NCBI RefSeq assembly: GCF_019665785.1
Contig: NZ_CP081149.1
Location: 2,232,001-2,296,000, forward strand
DNA: 64,000 nt
Reading direction: 5' to 3'
From: Deefgea piscis
GTDB lineage: Bacteria > Pseudomonadota > Gammaproteobacteria > Burkholderiales > Chitinibacteraceae
This document shows, piece after piece, positions 26,353 through 34,139 of the stretch. The translations under genes and the position numbers were made by a program. The notes under the pieces are model-generated. The model was not told the origin of the DNA. It worked only from the letters and a program-made list of their open reading frames with translations, and ran no database searches. The first letter of the stretch is position 1. Every line of letters starts with the position of its first letter.

Positions 26353-28968
26353 TTAGGCCATCGCCATGCTCGGCAATGCAGTTTCGGCGCTGGCCACTTG
26401 CTCGGCCGAGGCCAATAATTCGTTCATGGCGCGATCAAACAGCGGTGCTTGCTCTAAAAAGCGCACGCGATCACGCGCAAACAATCGGCGAAACGCCCGC
26501 AAACTCAAAACCGCCGGTGCGTCTTGGTCGGGCCAAGTCAACACAATCGCATCGGGATGATTGGCTTGCCAGCTCAATTGCGCAATACGCGCAGTGCCAT
26601 CAAAATTAATCTCAACCGCCACGCCATTGCTTAAACACGCCGTAAAATCTTCATCTTCATTGTCGATCTCAACTAAGGTTTGCGGCCCTAATTCCGACTC
26701 AATCAATTGATCAATCAGATTGAGGTTGATTTCTAAAGCATCGATCTCAGCTTGAATAAACAGCGGATTTAACGTCACCACCACCTCATTCTCGGAGGTT
26801 TCAGTGGTATGCACCGCGTCCAAAAATGGCGCAAAAGCCTCATGCATCACCGATAGCGGTGGCGGCACAGCATTCAGCACTTGACTAGCACCTGAGCGCA
26901 TCGCCAAACGATGCGCATCGACCAAATGCAAGTTGAGTTCTTGTAATTGTTCGGCCGTCCAATTGAGCGTTAACACTCCCTCGCGCAAAGTGGCAATCAT
27001 GGTTGGAATCAAACCCAATAAAATTTTGCATTCATCGCGATCAACTTTTGGTGCCAAGCTCCAAATCAAATCGGGCACCAATAAACGATATTGTGTTTCT
27101 TTATGCGGCGCTTCGCGCCCGGCCAATTCAATGACCCGCGCCCAAGTGCTGACCAAAAAGTCATACAAATACGGCTCAATGGTATAGGGCGATAAAGCGT
27201 CAGAAATCATTGCGGTAATTCGCGCAAAATGTAATGTGCGCTGTTTGGCAGAATCCAAAACTTGCGTGGCGCTAATGGCCATTTTTTCGCAATGGGCTAA
27301 TTCATTGGCCACCCATGCATCCAGCGCATCGAGCATTTGCACAAACAAGCCTAAATCTTCGCTTTCATCGGCCAAAATAATCGCCACAATGCGGCAAATC
27401 TCGGTATTGACTCGGGCGGCGCTTTCGCTATTTTGCTGCATACCCAGAGAAATCGAACCAATTCGGTTGACCAGCATGCGCGCTGGATGGGTTTTTCTGG
27501 CAAAAAGATTTGGATCTTGCAGCGCGATTTTTAATACCAAAAACTGCAAACGCCCAAGCTGCGCCCGAACTTCGGCTGGCACTTTATCGTCACGCAAAAT
27601 AAATTCAAACAGCATGGCGACCACATCAATCGTCATCGCCTCATTAACGTCGCTGGTGCTGGCGCCCAATTGTTGGCGCTGCTCTAAAATCAGATTGCGC
27701 AGCTTGCCATCGCCATTCCACATGGCGTCGCCCGTTGGCGTGGCGACTTCAATCAGACTTTGCAGTGATTGGCTCAGCGGCACACTCACCGAACGCAGTT
27801 CCAGCGATGCAGCTTCATCCCACACCGGGCCTTGCCCCTGCGCACCTGGCTGCAGACTGTGGCCACTAAAAAATTGCTGAATACTTCGCCCCACTTGCCC
27901 CAGATGACTCAACCATGATGGTGCTCGCGCCATACTGGCGCGCGCCTCTGCACTGGACGCTGGCGCTACCGCCAAATCCATCGCGGCAGATTCGCCTGAC
28001 CCCATGCTAGCCAGATCATTGGGCGCACTCGCTGACGCAGTACCTTGCGATGATGCCTGCGATGAAGACGGTCTAGATTGCACAAAATCCAAAAATTGAT
28101 CTTCCGAGCGTGCGCTCCACGGCGCTGCGCCTACCGAACCAGCTGATGAAGTTGCTGATGAAGCTGCCGATGAACGAATGGGTGCCGCTACGCGCGGCGG
28201 CTCACGGCCTCCCGATGCGGGTGCGCTGTGTTGCGCATCGGGTGTGAATGCTGAGGGCGATTCATCAGGTTGATCCAGCAGATTGCTCGCTGCGATTGCA
28301 GCGGGTTCACTTTGTTTTCTAACCTTTAATTGCAATTGCGCGGCAATGCCATGCTGGGCCAGCAGCTGATTTAAAGCCTCATACAGCGGCGCGATATGCG
28401 GGCACATTGACGTAGTGAGTTGCGCTAGCAGTACTGGAATTAATTCATTGTCGCTACCTGTTTCGGCAACCGTTTCTTCTAATGCATTGGCAATACTGCG
28501 CGAGATAATATAAGTACGAAATGGGTTTTCACGCTCTTTAATCACGTCTTGCTCAAGCAATAAAGCAATGCGAATATTTAAATCGCGAATCCCTTCTTCG
28601 GCCTCTTGCCGAAAACGCGTGGTAATTTGATCAATATGTAATTCTTCTTCAAACGACGCCGATTCGACCAAGGATAACGTGGCATTGAGCCCCTCGGTAA
28701 ATGACGGTCGAAAGTGGTTATAAGCCGTTTGAAAACTGCGATGCAATAATTGCTCAACCTGACGCGATAGCTGCTGCTCAAGTTTTTGATCGTGATTCAT
28801 AATCAATTGCCGCGCAGCGAGTAAACGGCGTTGCTCAAGCATTGAAGTGGCCCGATCGGCCTGATTAAATAATTGCCCTGTCGAATGCGCCAGTACCATC
28901 GGCATTCTTTGATTAAATTCAGCCAAAAACACCGAGCGCGTCGCAATGAGTAAATCATTTCTATCCAT
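26353..28968 (-). CDS. DUF1631 family protein
   Basis: A protein of about 871 residues belonging to DUF1631, a family found in beta- and gammaproteobacteria with no established activity. Conserved-looking blocks are the N-terminal NQADRATSMLEQRRLLAARQ region, LRNLILEQRQQLG, RTLHFARITAMISDALSPY and VPDLIWSLAPK. A Ser/Ala/Pro-rich, low-complexity stretch (about residues 215-360) separates a helical N-terminal part from the conserved C-terminal part and is probably a disordered linker. The start ATG 28968 has a GAGGG site eight bases upstream; a GTG at 28983 is in frame but less likely. There is no signal peptide or membrane segment. It sits upstream of recC on the same strand across 178 bp, so any functional link to RecBCD is unproven. 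Confidence 0.85.
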   Translation of the reverse strand: MDRNDLLIATRSVFLAEFNQRMPMVLAHSTGQLFNQADRATSMLEQRRLLAARQLIMNHDQKLEQQLSRQVEQLLHRSFQTAYNHFRPSFTEGLNATLSLVESASFEEELHIDQITTRFRQEAEEGIRDLNIRIALLLEQDVIKERENPFRTYIISRSIANALEETVAETGSDNELIPVLLAQLTTSMCPHIAPLYEALNQLLAQHGIAAQLQLKVRKQSEPAAIAASNLLDQPDESPSAFTPDAQHSAPASGGREPPRVAAPIRSSAASSATSSAGSVGAAPWSARSEDQFLDFVQSRPSSSQASSQGTASASAPNDLASMGSGESAAMDLAVAPASSAEARASMARAPSWLSHLGQVGRSIQQFFSGHSLQPGAQGQGPVWDEAASLELRSVSVPLSQSLQSLIEVATPTGDAMWNGDGKLRNLILEQRQQLGASTSDVNEAMTIDVVAMLFEFILRDDKVPAEVRAQLGRLQFLVLKIALQDPNLFARKTHPARMLVNRIGSISLGMQQNSESAARVNTEICRIVAIILADESEDLGLFVQMLDALDAWVANELAHCEKMAISATQVLDSAKQRTLHFARITAMISDALSPYTIEPYLYDFLVSTWARVIELAGREAPHKETQYRLLVPDLIWSLAPKVDRDECKILLGLIPTMIATLREGVLTLNWTAEQLQELNLHLVDAHRLAMRSGASQVLNAVPPPLSVMHEAFAPFLDAVHTTETSENEVVVTLNPLFIQAEIDALEINLNLIDQLIESELGPQTLVEIDNEDEDFTACLSNGVAVEINFDGTARIAQLSWQANHPDAIVLTWPDQDAPAVLSLRAFRRLFARDRVRFLEQAPLFDRAMNELLASAEQVASAETALPSMAMA

Positions 28969-29147
28969 CTGCCACACCCTCACACATCAAATTAATTCGG
29001 CCTAGCCGAAATTGCATTGCACTGAGTTGAGGCACAGCATTCAACTCAAACCGCATAAAAACCGGATGATAACTGACAATAGCCTGCGCTGCTTGCGACA
29101 GTTTCGGTACAATCTATCGATCCGAATGGCAGCAAGGCTAACTCTCA

Positions 29148-30980
29148 GTGTTTCGACTTTTTGAAAATATAGTTCACCCCTACCCTGAACAGCAAAACAA
29201 AACCTTACCTCATGATTTCAAATCATTCATATGGGGCTGTACAAAAGGACTGCGCCCACTCATTTTTGGCATGATGCTCTGCACCGCCATCATTGGGTCT
29301 TTTGAAGCGATTTTATATAGTTTGCTCGGGCATATTGTCGATTGGTTGGCACACGTCGAGCCGAGCCAACTCTGGGCGCAAGAGCACTTTCGCCTTAGCT
29401 TGATTGCGGGCGTGTTATTACTCAGCCCGCTAGTGGTCGGCTTGCAAACTTTGCTGAAACATCAAGCCTTAGCAGGCAATTTCCCGATGTTGCTGCGCTG
29501 GGATTTTCACCGGCAAATGCTCCACCAAAGCATGAGTTTTTATCAAGATGAATTTGCCGGTCGCGTTTCGGCCAAAGTCATGCAAACAGCCTTAGCTGTG
29601 CGCGAAACCGTGTTTATCGTCACCGACATTATGGTGTTCGTCGCAATTTATTTTTTCACCATGCTGGCCGTTGCTGGCAGCTTTGATCTGTGGCTACTAG
29701 TGCCGCTGTTGGCTTGGATGTTGCTCTATATTGGCGCGATGTTTTATTTTGTTCCACGTCTAGGCAAAGCAGCACAAAACCAAGCAGATGCTCGCTCATT
29801 AATGACGGGACGAATTACCGATGCGTATACCAATATTGCAACAGTAAAGTTGTTTTCGCACGGTCGGCGCGAAGCAGCGTTTGCCCGCAGCGCCATGCAA
29901 GAGTTTATGCATACCGTGCATGGCCAAATGCGTTTGGTCAGCAGCTTTGAGGTGGTCAATCACACCCTAAGCATCTGTTTAATTATTGCCAGCGCCGGCA
30001 CCGCCTTGTATTTATGGAGTCATGGCCAGGTGAGCGCTGGCGCGGTTGCTGCCTCATTAGCCATGGCGCTGCGTTTAAACGGCATGTCGCAATGGATTAT
30101 GTGGGAAATCGCCGCACTGTTTGAGCATATTGGCACCGTACAAGACGGCATCAACACCCTGACTACACCACACGAAGTCAATGACGCGCCCGACGCCACA
30201 GCACTCACCGTACCGCGCGGAGAAGTTCAATTTGCCCACGTTGACTTTGGCTACGAACAAGACCGCTTGTTACTCAAGCAATTGTCGCTACACATTCGCG
30301 CCGGCGAGAAAATCGGTTTAGTCGGTCGATCCGGCGCTGGCAAATCAACGATTGTTAATTTATTGCTGCGCTTTTACGATATTCAGTCGGGGCAAATTAC
30401 GATTGACGGCCAAAACATCGCGCACGTAACGCAAGACAGCTTACGCGCGCATATCGGCATGGTGACGCAAGACACGTCGCTGTTACATCGCTCAGTGCGC
30501 GAAAATATCCTTTATGGCCGCCCCAATGCCACGGATGAGGAAATGATTGCTGCCGCTAAACGCGCCGAAGCACATGATTTTATTCTGAACTTAAGCGACC
30601 CTGCTGGGCGCACCGGTTACGACGCGCATGTCGGCGAGCGCGGCGTCAAACTCTCGGGTGGGCAACGCCAAAGGATTGCGATTGCGCGCGTGATGCTCAA
30701 AGACGCGCCGATTTTATTACTCGACGAAGCCACTAGCGCGCTCGACTCTGAAGTTGAAGCAGCTATTCAAACCAGCTTATACCGCCTAATGGAAGGCAAA
30801 ACCGTGGTCGCAATCGCCCATCGTTTATCCACCATTGCGGCGATGGATCGTTTGATTGTGCTCGACCAAGGGCGGATTGTTGAGCAAGGCGATCATCAAA
30901 GCTTGTTGGAGCAAGATGGCCTCTATGCGCGACTGTGGTCGCATCAAAGCGGCGGATTTTTAGGCGAAGAAGCCGATTAA
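29148..30980 (+). CDS. ABC transporter, fused permease and ATP-binding protein (exporter type)
   Basis: A 610-residue half-transporter of the MsbA/ATM1-like exporter class. Six membrane segments fall in about residues 35-320. The ATPase domain has Walker A GLVGRSGAGKSTIVNLLLR (about 390-410), the Q-loop MVTQDTSLLHRSVREN, the signature LSGGQRQRIAIARV, Walker B ILLLDEATSALDSE and the switch His in AIAHRLSTI. The N-terminus has an extra segment of about 30 residues before the first membrane span. The substrate cannot be told from sequence; lipids, peptides or drugs are all possible. The start is a GTG at 29148 with AAGG about ten bases upstream. A 9-bp inverted repeat (30988-30996/31024-31032) lies after the stop but lacks a clear T run. 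Confidence 0.9.
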   Translation: MFRLFENIVHPYPEQQNKTLPHDFKSFIWGCTKGLRPLIFGMMLCTAIIGSFEAILYSLLGHIVDWLAHVEPSQLWAQEHFRLSLIAGVLLLSPLVVGLQTLLKHQALAGNFPMLLRWDFHRQMLHQSMSFYQDEFAGRVSAKVMQTALAVRETVFIVTDIMVFVAIYFFTMLAVAGSFDLWLLVPLLAWMLLYIGAMFYFVPRLGKAAQNQADARSLMTGRITDAYTNIATVKLFSHGRREAAFARSAMQEFMHTVHGQMRLVSSFEVVNHTLSICLIIASAGTALYLWSHGQVSAGAVAASLAMALRLNGMSQWIMWEIAALFEHIGTVQDGINTLTTPHEVNDAPDATALTVPRGEVQFAHVDFGYEQDRLLLKQLSLHIRAGEKIGLVGRSGAGKSTIVNLLLRFYDIQSGQITIDGQNIAHVTQDSLRAHIGMVTQDTSLLHRSVRENILYGRPNATDEEMIAAAKRAEAHDFILNLSDPAGRTGYDAHVGERGVKLSGGQRQRIAIARVMLKDAPILLLDEATSALDSEVEAAIQTSLYRLMEGKTVVAIAHRLSTIAAMDRLIVLDQGRIVEQGDHQSLLEQDGLYARLWSHQSGGFLGEEAD

Positions 30981-31068
30981 ACTTGCGTCGTCAGTGGTGT
31001 ACCGCACCGCAAAAATGACATATCACTGACGATTTCCCTGATTAACACTTCGAGACAATAACGGCACC

Positions 31069-31671
31069 ATGACAACTGAAAACCAGCACCCCAGCTATGC
31101 CAATACGCCAAAACCTCCTTACTACGCAGTGATTTTCACTTCAATACGTACTGAGGATGAGCAAGGCTACGCTGAAATGGCTGAAAAAATGCTGGCCTTA
31201 GCACAAGACCAGCCGGGGTTTTTAGGGTCTGTTGACGTTTGGTTTGCAGATCGCGTTTGTGCTGATTTTGGCCTGAAACAAGGCGAAAGACGCGTGGCAT
31301 AGTCATTCTATGCAAGCGTTTTTCAACGCAGTGTCAGGCCAAAAGCAGCCAAACCCTAAGGGCTGGGCGCTTTTCGCGGCATCTCTGCGTTATTTTATGC
31401 TCGAATAACGGGTTATTGGTCGCATAAAATGCCTTGATCTGCCGCGAAAATCGCTCCAGCGCGACCGAAAACCAATCGTCAACAGACCCTAGGGCTTGAA
31501 TCTGCCCGAGCAGCTATTGGCATCACGGAGTCGTACTGGGCTGATTTAGCGTCGATCCAAAACTGGAAAGCCCATAGCGAGCATCAACTGGCACAAAAAT
31601 CAGGACGCGCCCAGTGGTATAGCCAGTACAAAACATGCATCGCCAAAGTTGAGCGTGATTATGAGTTTTAA
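31069..31671 (+). pseudogene. ABM-type antibiotic biosynthesis monooxygenase gene, disrupted by a MITE
   Basis: The first 52 codons (31069-31224) encode an ABM N-terminus ending QDQPGFL. The frame then enters a 265-bp insert and hits a TAG stop at 31300, so the open frame is only 77 codons with a foreign tail. Removing the insert plus one TA copy (31225-31491) restores the frame exactly: codon 53 resumes at 31492 with GLESARAAIGITESYWADL and continues to TAA at 31669-31671, giving an ABM protein of 111 residues. The restored segment YWADLASIQNWKAHSEH and the ending VERDYEF are typical of the family. The 3' half is undamaged, so the insertion looks recent. Whether the 77-residue product is made is unknown; it lacks half of the barrel. 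Confidence 0.88.
31225..31489. mobile_element. 265-bp MITE with GGGTCTGTTGACG terminal inverted repeats
   Basis: The ends are perfect 13-bp inverted repeats (GGGTCTGTTGACG at 31225-31237, its complement at 31477-31489), with further imperfect match inward (TTTGGTTT against ATTGGTTT). The flanking TA at 31223-31224 and 31490-31491 is a 2-bp target duplication. There is no transposase frame. The interior has a large imperfect hairpin (about 31367-31460) centred on AATAACGGGTTATT, with arms such as ATTTTATGC/GCATAAAAT and TCGCGGCA/TGCCGCGA, and a smaller one around GGCATAGTCATTCTATGC. TA duplication fits mobilisation by an IS630-like or IS5/IS427-group transposase; which one is inferred, not shown. 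Confidence 0.88.
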
Positions 31672-31720
31672 TCTGGAATCAACGCGCGGCATGATTGATT
31701 AACGCATTAGAAACCGATGG

Positions 31721-32290
31721 ATGACTATGTCGCCCCTAGTAAAAAAACTTGCCTTTGCCATCCTTGCTCGGCCGCGCCTTGCGGCTGCGCTATTAAAAAT
31801 CGGTTTTAACTACTACCCTGCGATCCGCCGCACCGGTTGCAAAGTCAGCCAAATTAGTACTGATGTTCGGCAAATCACCGTCAAATTGCCACTCAACTGG
31901 AAAACGCGCAACCTCAATGGCAGTCTGTTTGGCGGCAGCATGTTTGCCGCAACCGACCCTTTTTATATGAGCATGCTGTATTTTAATTTGGGCGAAGAAT
32001 ATGTAGTTTGGGATAAAGGCGGCACCATCCGCTTTAAACGCCCAGCGCTCAGCACACTGACGGCTCAATTTCGACTGGATGAAGCAGAACTGACTGAAAT
32101 TCACCAATTACTCGCCATCACCCCAGAAATCACTCGCACCTATGCCGTGGAAATGGTGAACGCCAAGGGCGATGTCTGCGCCGAAGTCGACCGTGTTTTG
32201 TATATCGCGCACAAATCGGCTTACGACGCCAAACAACTGGAACGCCGCCAGCGACTAGCGCAAGAGGCCAGTGGCGAAAAAACAATTTAA
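31721..32290 (+). CDS. DUF4442 domain-containing protein (hotdog-fold, thioesterase-like)
   Basis: A 189-residue DUF4442 protein, a family with the hotdog fold related to acyl-CoA thioesterases such as YiiD C-terminal domain. Seen in the sequence: an N-terminal helical part LARPRLAAALLKIGFNYYPAIRRTG, the strand QITVKLPLNWKTRNLNGSLFGGSMFAATDPFYMSML, which corresponds to the family's N.hGT.fggal segment, and YVVWDKGGTIRFKRPA. The expected activity is acyl thioester hydrolysis or acyl binding, but no substrate is known. Three ATGs lie close together at the start (31717, 31721, 31727); 31721 gives the longest convenient frame. It is downstream of the broken ABM gene and convergent with the channel gene. 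Confidence 0.8.
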   Translation: MTMSPLVKKLAFAILARPRLAAALLKIGFNYYPAIRRTGCKVSQISTDVRQITVKLPLNWKTRNLNGSLFGGSMFAATDPFYMSMLYFNLGEEYVVWDKGGTIRFKRPALSTLTAQFRLDEAELTEIHQLLAITPEITRTYAVEMVNAKGDVCAEVDRVLYIAHKSAYDAKQLERRQRLAQEASGEKTI

Positions 32291-32350
32291 GTAGATGGGT
32301 ATTTAGCTACATCCATTTATTAATAATGCCCACAGCGATATACCCATAGA

Positions 32351-32785
32351 CTATGTTGATGTTTGCATTGCCAATGCATTGGCATTTAACTTGCCGCGAA
32401 TGCCAAACAAATACGACGCTGATAAGCCAAACATCACCATGCCAACGCAGGATTCAAATGCCCCGCTTAAACGGCCAATCGGCCCTGCGGGGCCTTCGGC
32501 ATAAAAGCCGACGGTGGAGTAACTAGAAATCGAATAGAAAAAAGCATCGCTAAAATTATCCATGGCACCAATCTCGACATATACAAAGGCCCAAAGAAAG
32601 ATCGACACCAAATGTACCACCATCAATAAATAGGTCACGATGACAAATAAAATCGCCTCAACCATGATCGAGCTGGCAAATTGCTGGATTAAGAATTTTT
32701 CAACATAGGTAATTAAAAAAATGCCCAATACATGTATCAATACCGTAGCGACAACCAGTAAAAACCCACAGATTAAATAAATCAT
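32351..32785 (-). CDS. Two-transmembrane ion channel family protein
   Basis: A 144-residue membrane protein with hydrophobic segments at about residues 4-28, 42-72 and 110-128 and a re-entrant pore-like loop between the last two. The loop reads DAFFYSISSYSTVGFYAEGP, which resembles the pore helix plus filter of two-TM potassium channels (TVGYG), but the second half of the filter is changed to TVGFY. Ion selectivity is therefore uncertain. No RCK/TrkA-N regulatory domain is attached. A GAGGGG ribosome-binding site supports ATG 32785. It lies downstream of the terminator at 32897-32947 and is convergent with the DUF4442 gene. Confidence 0.78.
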   Translation of the reverse strand: MIYLICGFLLVVATVLIHVLGIFLITYVEKFLIQQFASSIMVEAILFVIVTYLLMVVHLVSIFLWAFVYVEIGAMDNFSDAFFYSISSYSTVGFYAEGPAGPIGRLSGAFESCVGMVMFGLSASYLFGIRGKLNANALAMQTST

Positions 32786-33105
32786 CTCTACCCCTCAAAA
32801 GGCAAATTACACTCGATTGCCACTCAGTCTAGAGCGCCTTAATCAAACTTGCGCGAGGCACAATGAAAACCTCAAAAATCGCCACACCAAACAAAAAGGG
32901 TATTGCGCTTTGTGCTTTATATACAAAAGCACACAGCGCAATACCCTATCAATCAATACATGCGGTTAAGTAACTGAACAAAAGAACCAGCAGCGACCTA
33001 TCAAACACTGCGCCACCAAGCAACTGGCTCACCACCACAAAACACCAAACCACTTGAACGCCGCTGGTGGTGAGCACAAGCACTCAAGCAGCAAAACAAA
33101 CCTAA
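32786..33105. other. Intergenic region, 320 bp
   Basis: This stretch between the channel gene and the SDR gene contains the long terminator hairpin (32897-32947) and presumably the channel promoter in its left part (32786-32890). The part between the hairpin and the SDR stop (32948-33105) is a long 3' untranslated tail with no open frame I can support and no tRNA or other RNA gene recognised. Confidence 0.6.
32897..32947 (-). terminator. Intrinsic terminator downstream of the SDR gene
   Basis: A 22-bp inverted repeat (32897-32918 with 32926-32947) with one mismatch and a 7-nt loop. On the minus strand the stem ends CCCT followed by TTTTGTTTGG, giving the T run expected for termination of the minus-strand porin-SDR transcript. 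The core GGTATTGC/GCAATACC is the same as in the terminator at 3545-3604. Confidence 0.85.
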
Positions 33106-34095
33106 TTAATAAGCCGTCCAACCGCCATCCGTGGCATAGAGTGCACCAGTTAAATTGGATGCCTCATCTGATAATAAAAACGCAATCACCGATGCCTGCT
33201 CCCAAACCGTTGCCTGACGTTTTTGACTGTCGGCATACGCTTGCAGACTCAGCGTCTTAGTGCGCCCCATATTTGGCACGGTTGACTTGGTATTTTCTTT
33301 ACTGGCCGCCATAACATACTTCATTGCCATATCTGTCATCGCCGTTTCAGTCGCGGCCATATTCACTGAATTAACCCGAATGCCGTATGGCGCATAATCA
33401 ATAGCACCACTTCGAGTAAGACCACTACAAGCGTGCTTACTTGCAACATAGGCCGAATTACCGGCAAGGCCCGTTAAGCCAGCAATCGAGCAAATATTCA
33501 CAATAGCGCCACCTTTACCTTGTTTAAGCATGGGCTTTAATTCGGCACGCATTGATTTAAATATCCCCGTCCCATTGATGGCCATTAAGGTATCAAAATA
33601 TTCATCCCCTGCATCGGCAATCGCTTTGGGTAATAAATCTTTTTGTTTTTGATAATCAAAAACGACGTCAGGAGGCATTGCTGCCATCACGCCCGCAGCA
33701 TTCAGTGCACCATTGAGCTCACCAAATTGACTGACCGCCAGATCAACTGCTTTTTGTAAATCCGCATTATTGCGAACATCCCCTTTCACAAATTCAGCTT
33801 GTCCCCCTTCTTTACGAATTTGCACTACAGTTTCATTGCCTTCTTTTGCCAACACGTCAAAAATCACAATTTTTGCACCTTCGCGGGCCAAGCGAATTGC
33901 AGATGCCGCGCCGATCCCCCTTGCGCCACCCGTAATGAGATAAGTGCGACCTTCATGGCGTTTAGGCGTAAAAAATGCAGGATCAAGCGGTTTTATATCA
34001 ACGGTCGGATAAGACTCTGCCACTGCAGGCTGGCCCAAGACCAATAAACTACTGGCAAGCACAGCAAGACCTAAGGTTTTTTTTAGCGTAAGCAT
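33106..34095 (-). CDS. Short-chain dehydrogenase/reductase with a Sec signal peptide
   Basis: A 329-residue classical SDR preceded by an apparent signal peptide: K5 K6, a hydrophobic core of about residues 8-20, and AVA at 24-26 as cleavage site. There is no twin-arginine motif. The SDR motifs are all intact: cofactor loop TGGARGIG (55-62), NAAG (132-135), Asn in MAINGTG (174), catalytic Ser203, Tyr216 and Lys220 (YVASK), and a PG-like segment after it. The fold predicts an NAD(P)-dependent alcohol/ketone oxidoreductase, yet the signal points to the periplasm, where free NAD(P) is scarce. An insertion (about residues 140-168) lengthens the usual SDR. It lies 44 bp downstream of the POTRA-barrel gene on the same strand, so the two probably form an operon ending at the terminator 32897-32947. 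Confidence 0.85.
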   Translation of the reverse strand: MLTLKKTLGLAVLASSLLVLGQPAVAESYPTVDIKPLDPAFFTPKRHEGRTYLITGGARGIGAASAIRLAREGAKIVIFDVLAKEGNETVVQIRKEGGQAEFVKGDVRNNADLQKAVDLAVSQFGELNGALNAAGVMAAMPPDVVFDYQKQKDLLPKAIADAGDEYFDTLMAINGTGIFKSMRAELKPMLKQGKGGAIVNICSIAGLTGLAGNSAYVASKHACSGLTRSGAIDYAPYGIRVNSVNMAATETAMTDMAMKYVMAASKENTKSTVPNMGRTKTLSLQAYADSQKRQATVWEQASVIAFLLSDEASNLTGALYATDGGWTAY

Positions 34096-34139
34096 GATTT
34101 TTCCTTTTAAAAGACGAATGAACCTCGAGAAATGAATAT

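Noticed and set aside
27236..27880. 214-codon plus-strand open frame inside the DUF1631 gene
   Set aside because: Antisense to conserved DUF1631 blocks; no start signal or domain.
30988..31032. 9-bp inverted repeat (CGTCAGTG and complement) after the ABC transporter
   Set aside because: The loop is 27 nt and no T run follows, so it is not convincing as a terminator; too short to be called a repeat element.
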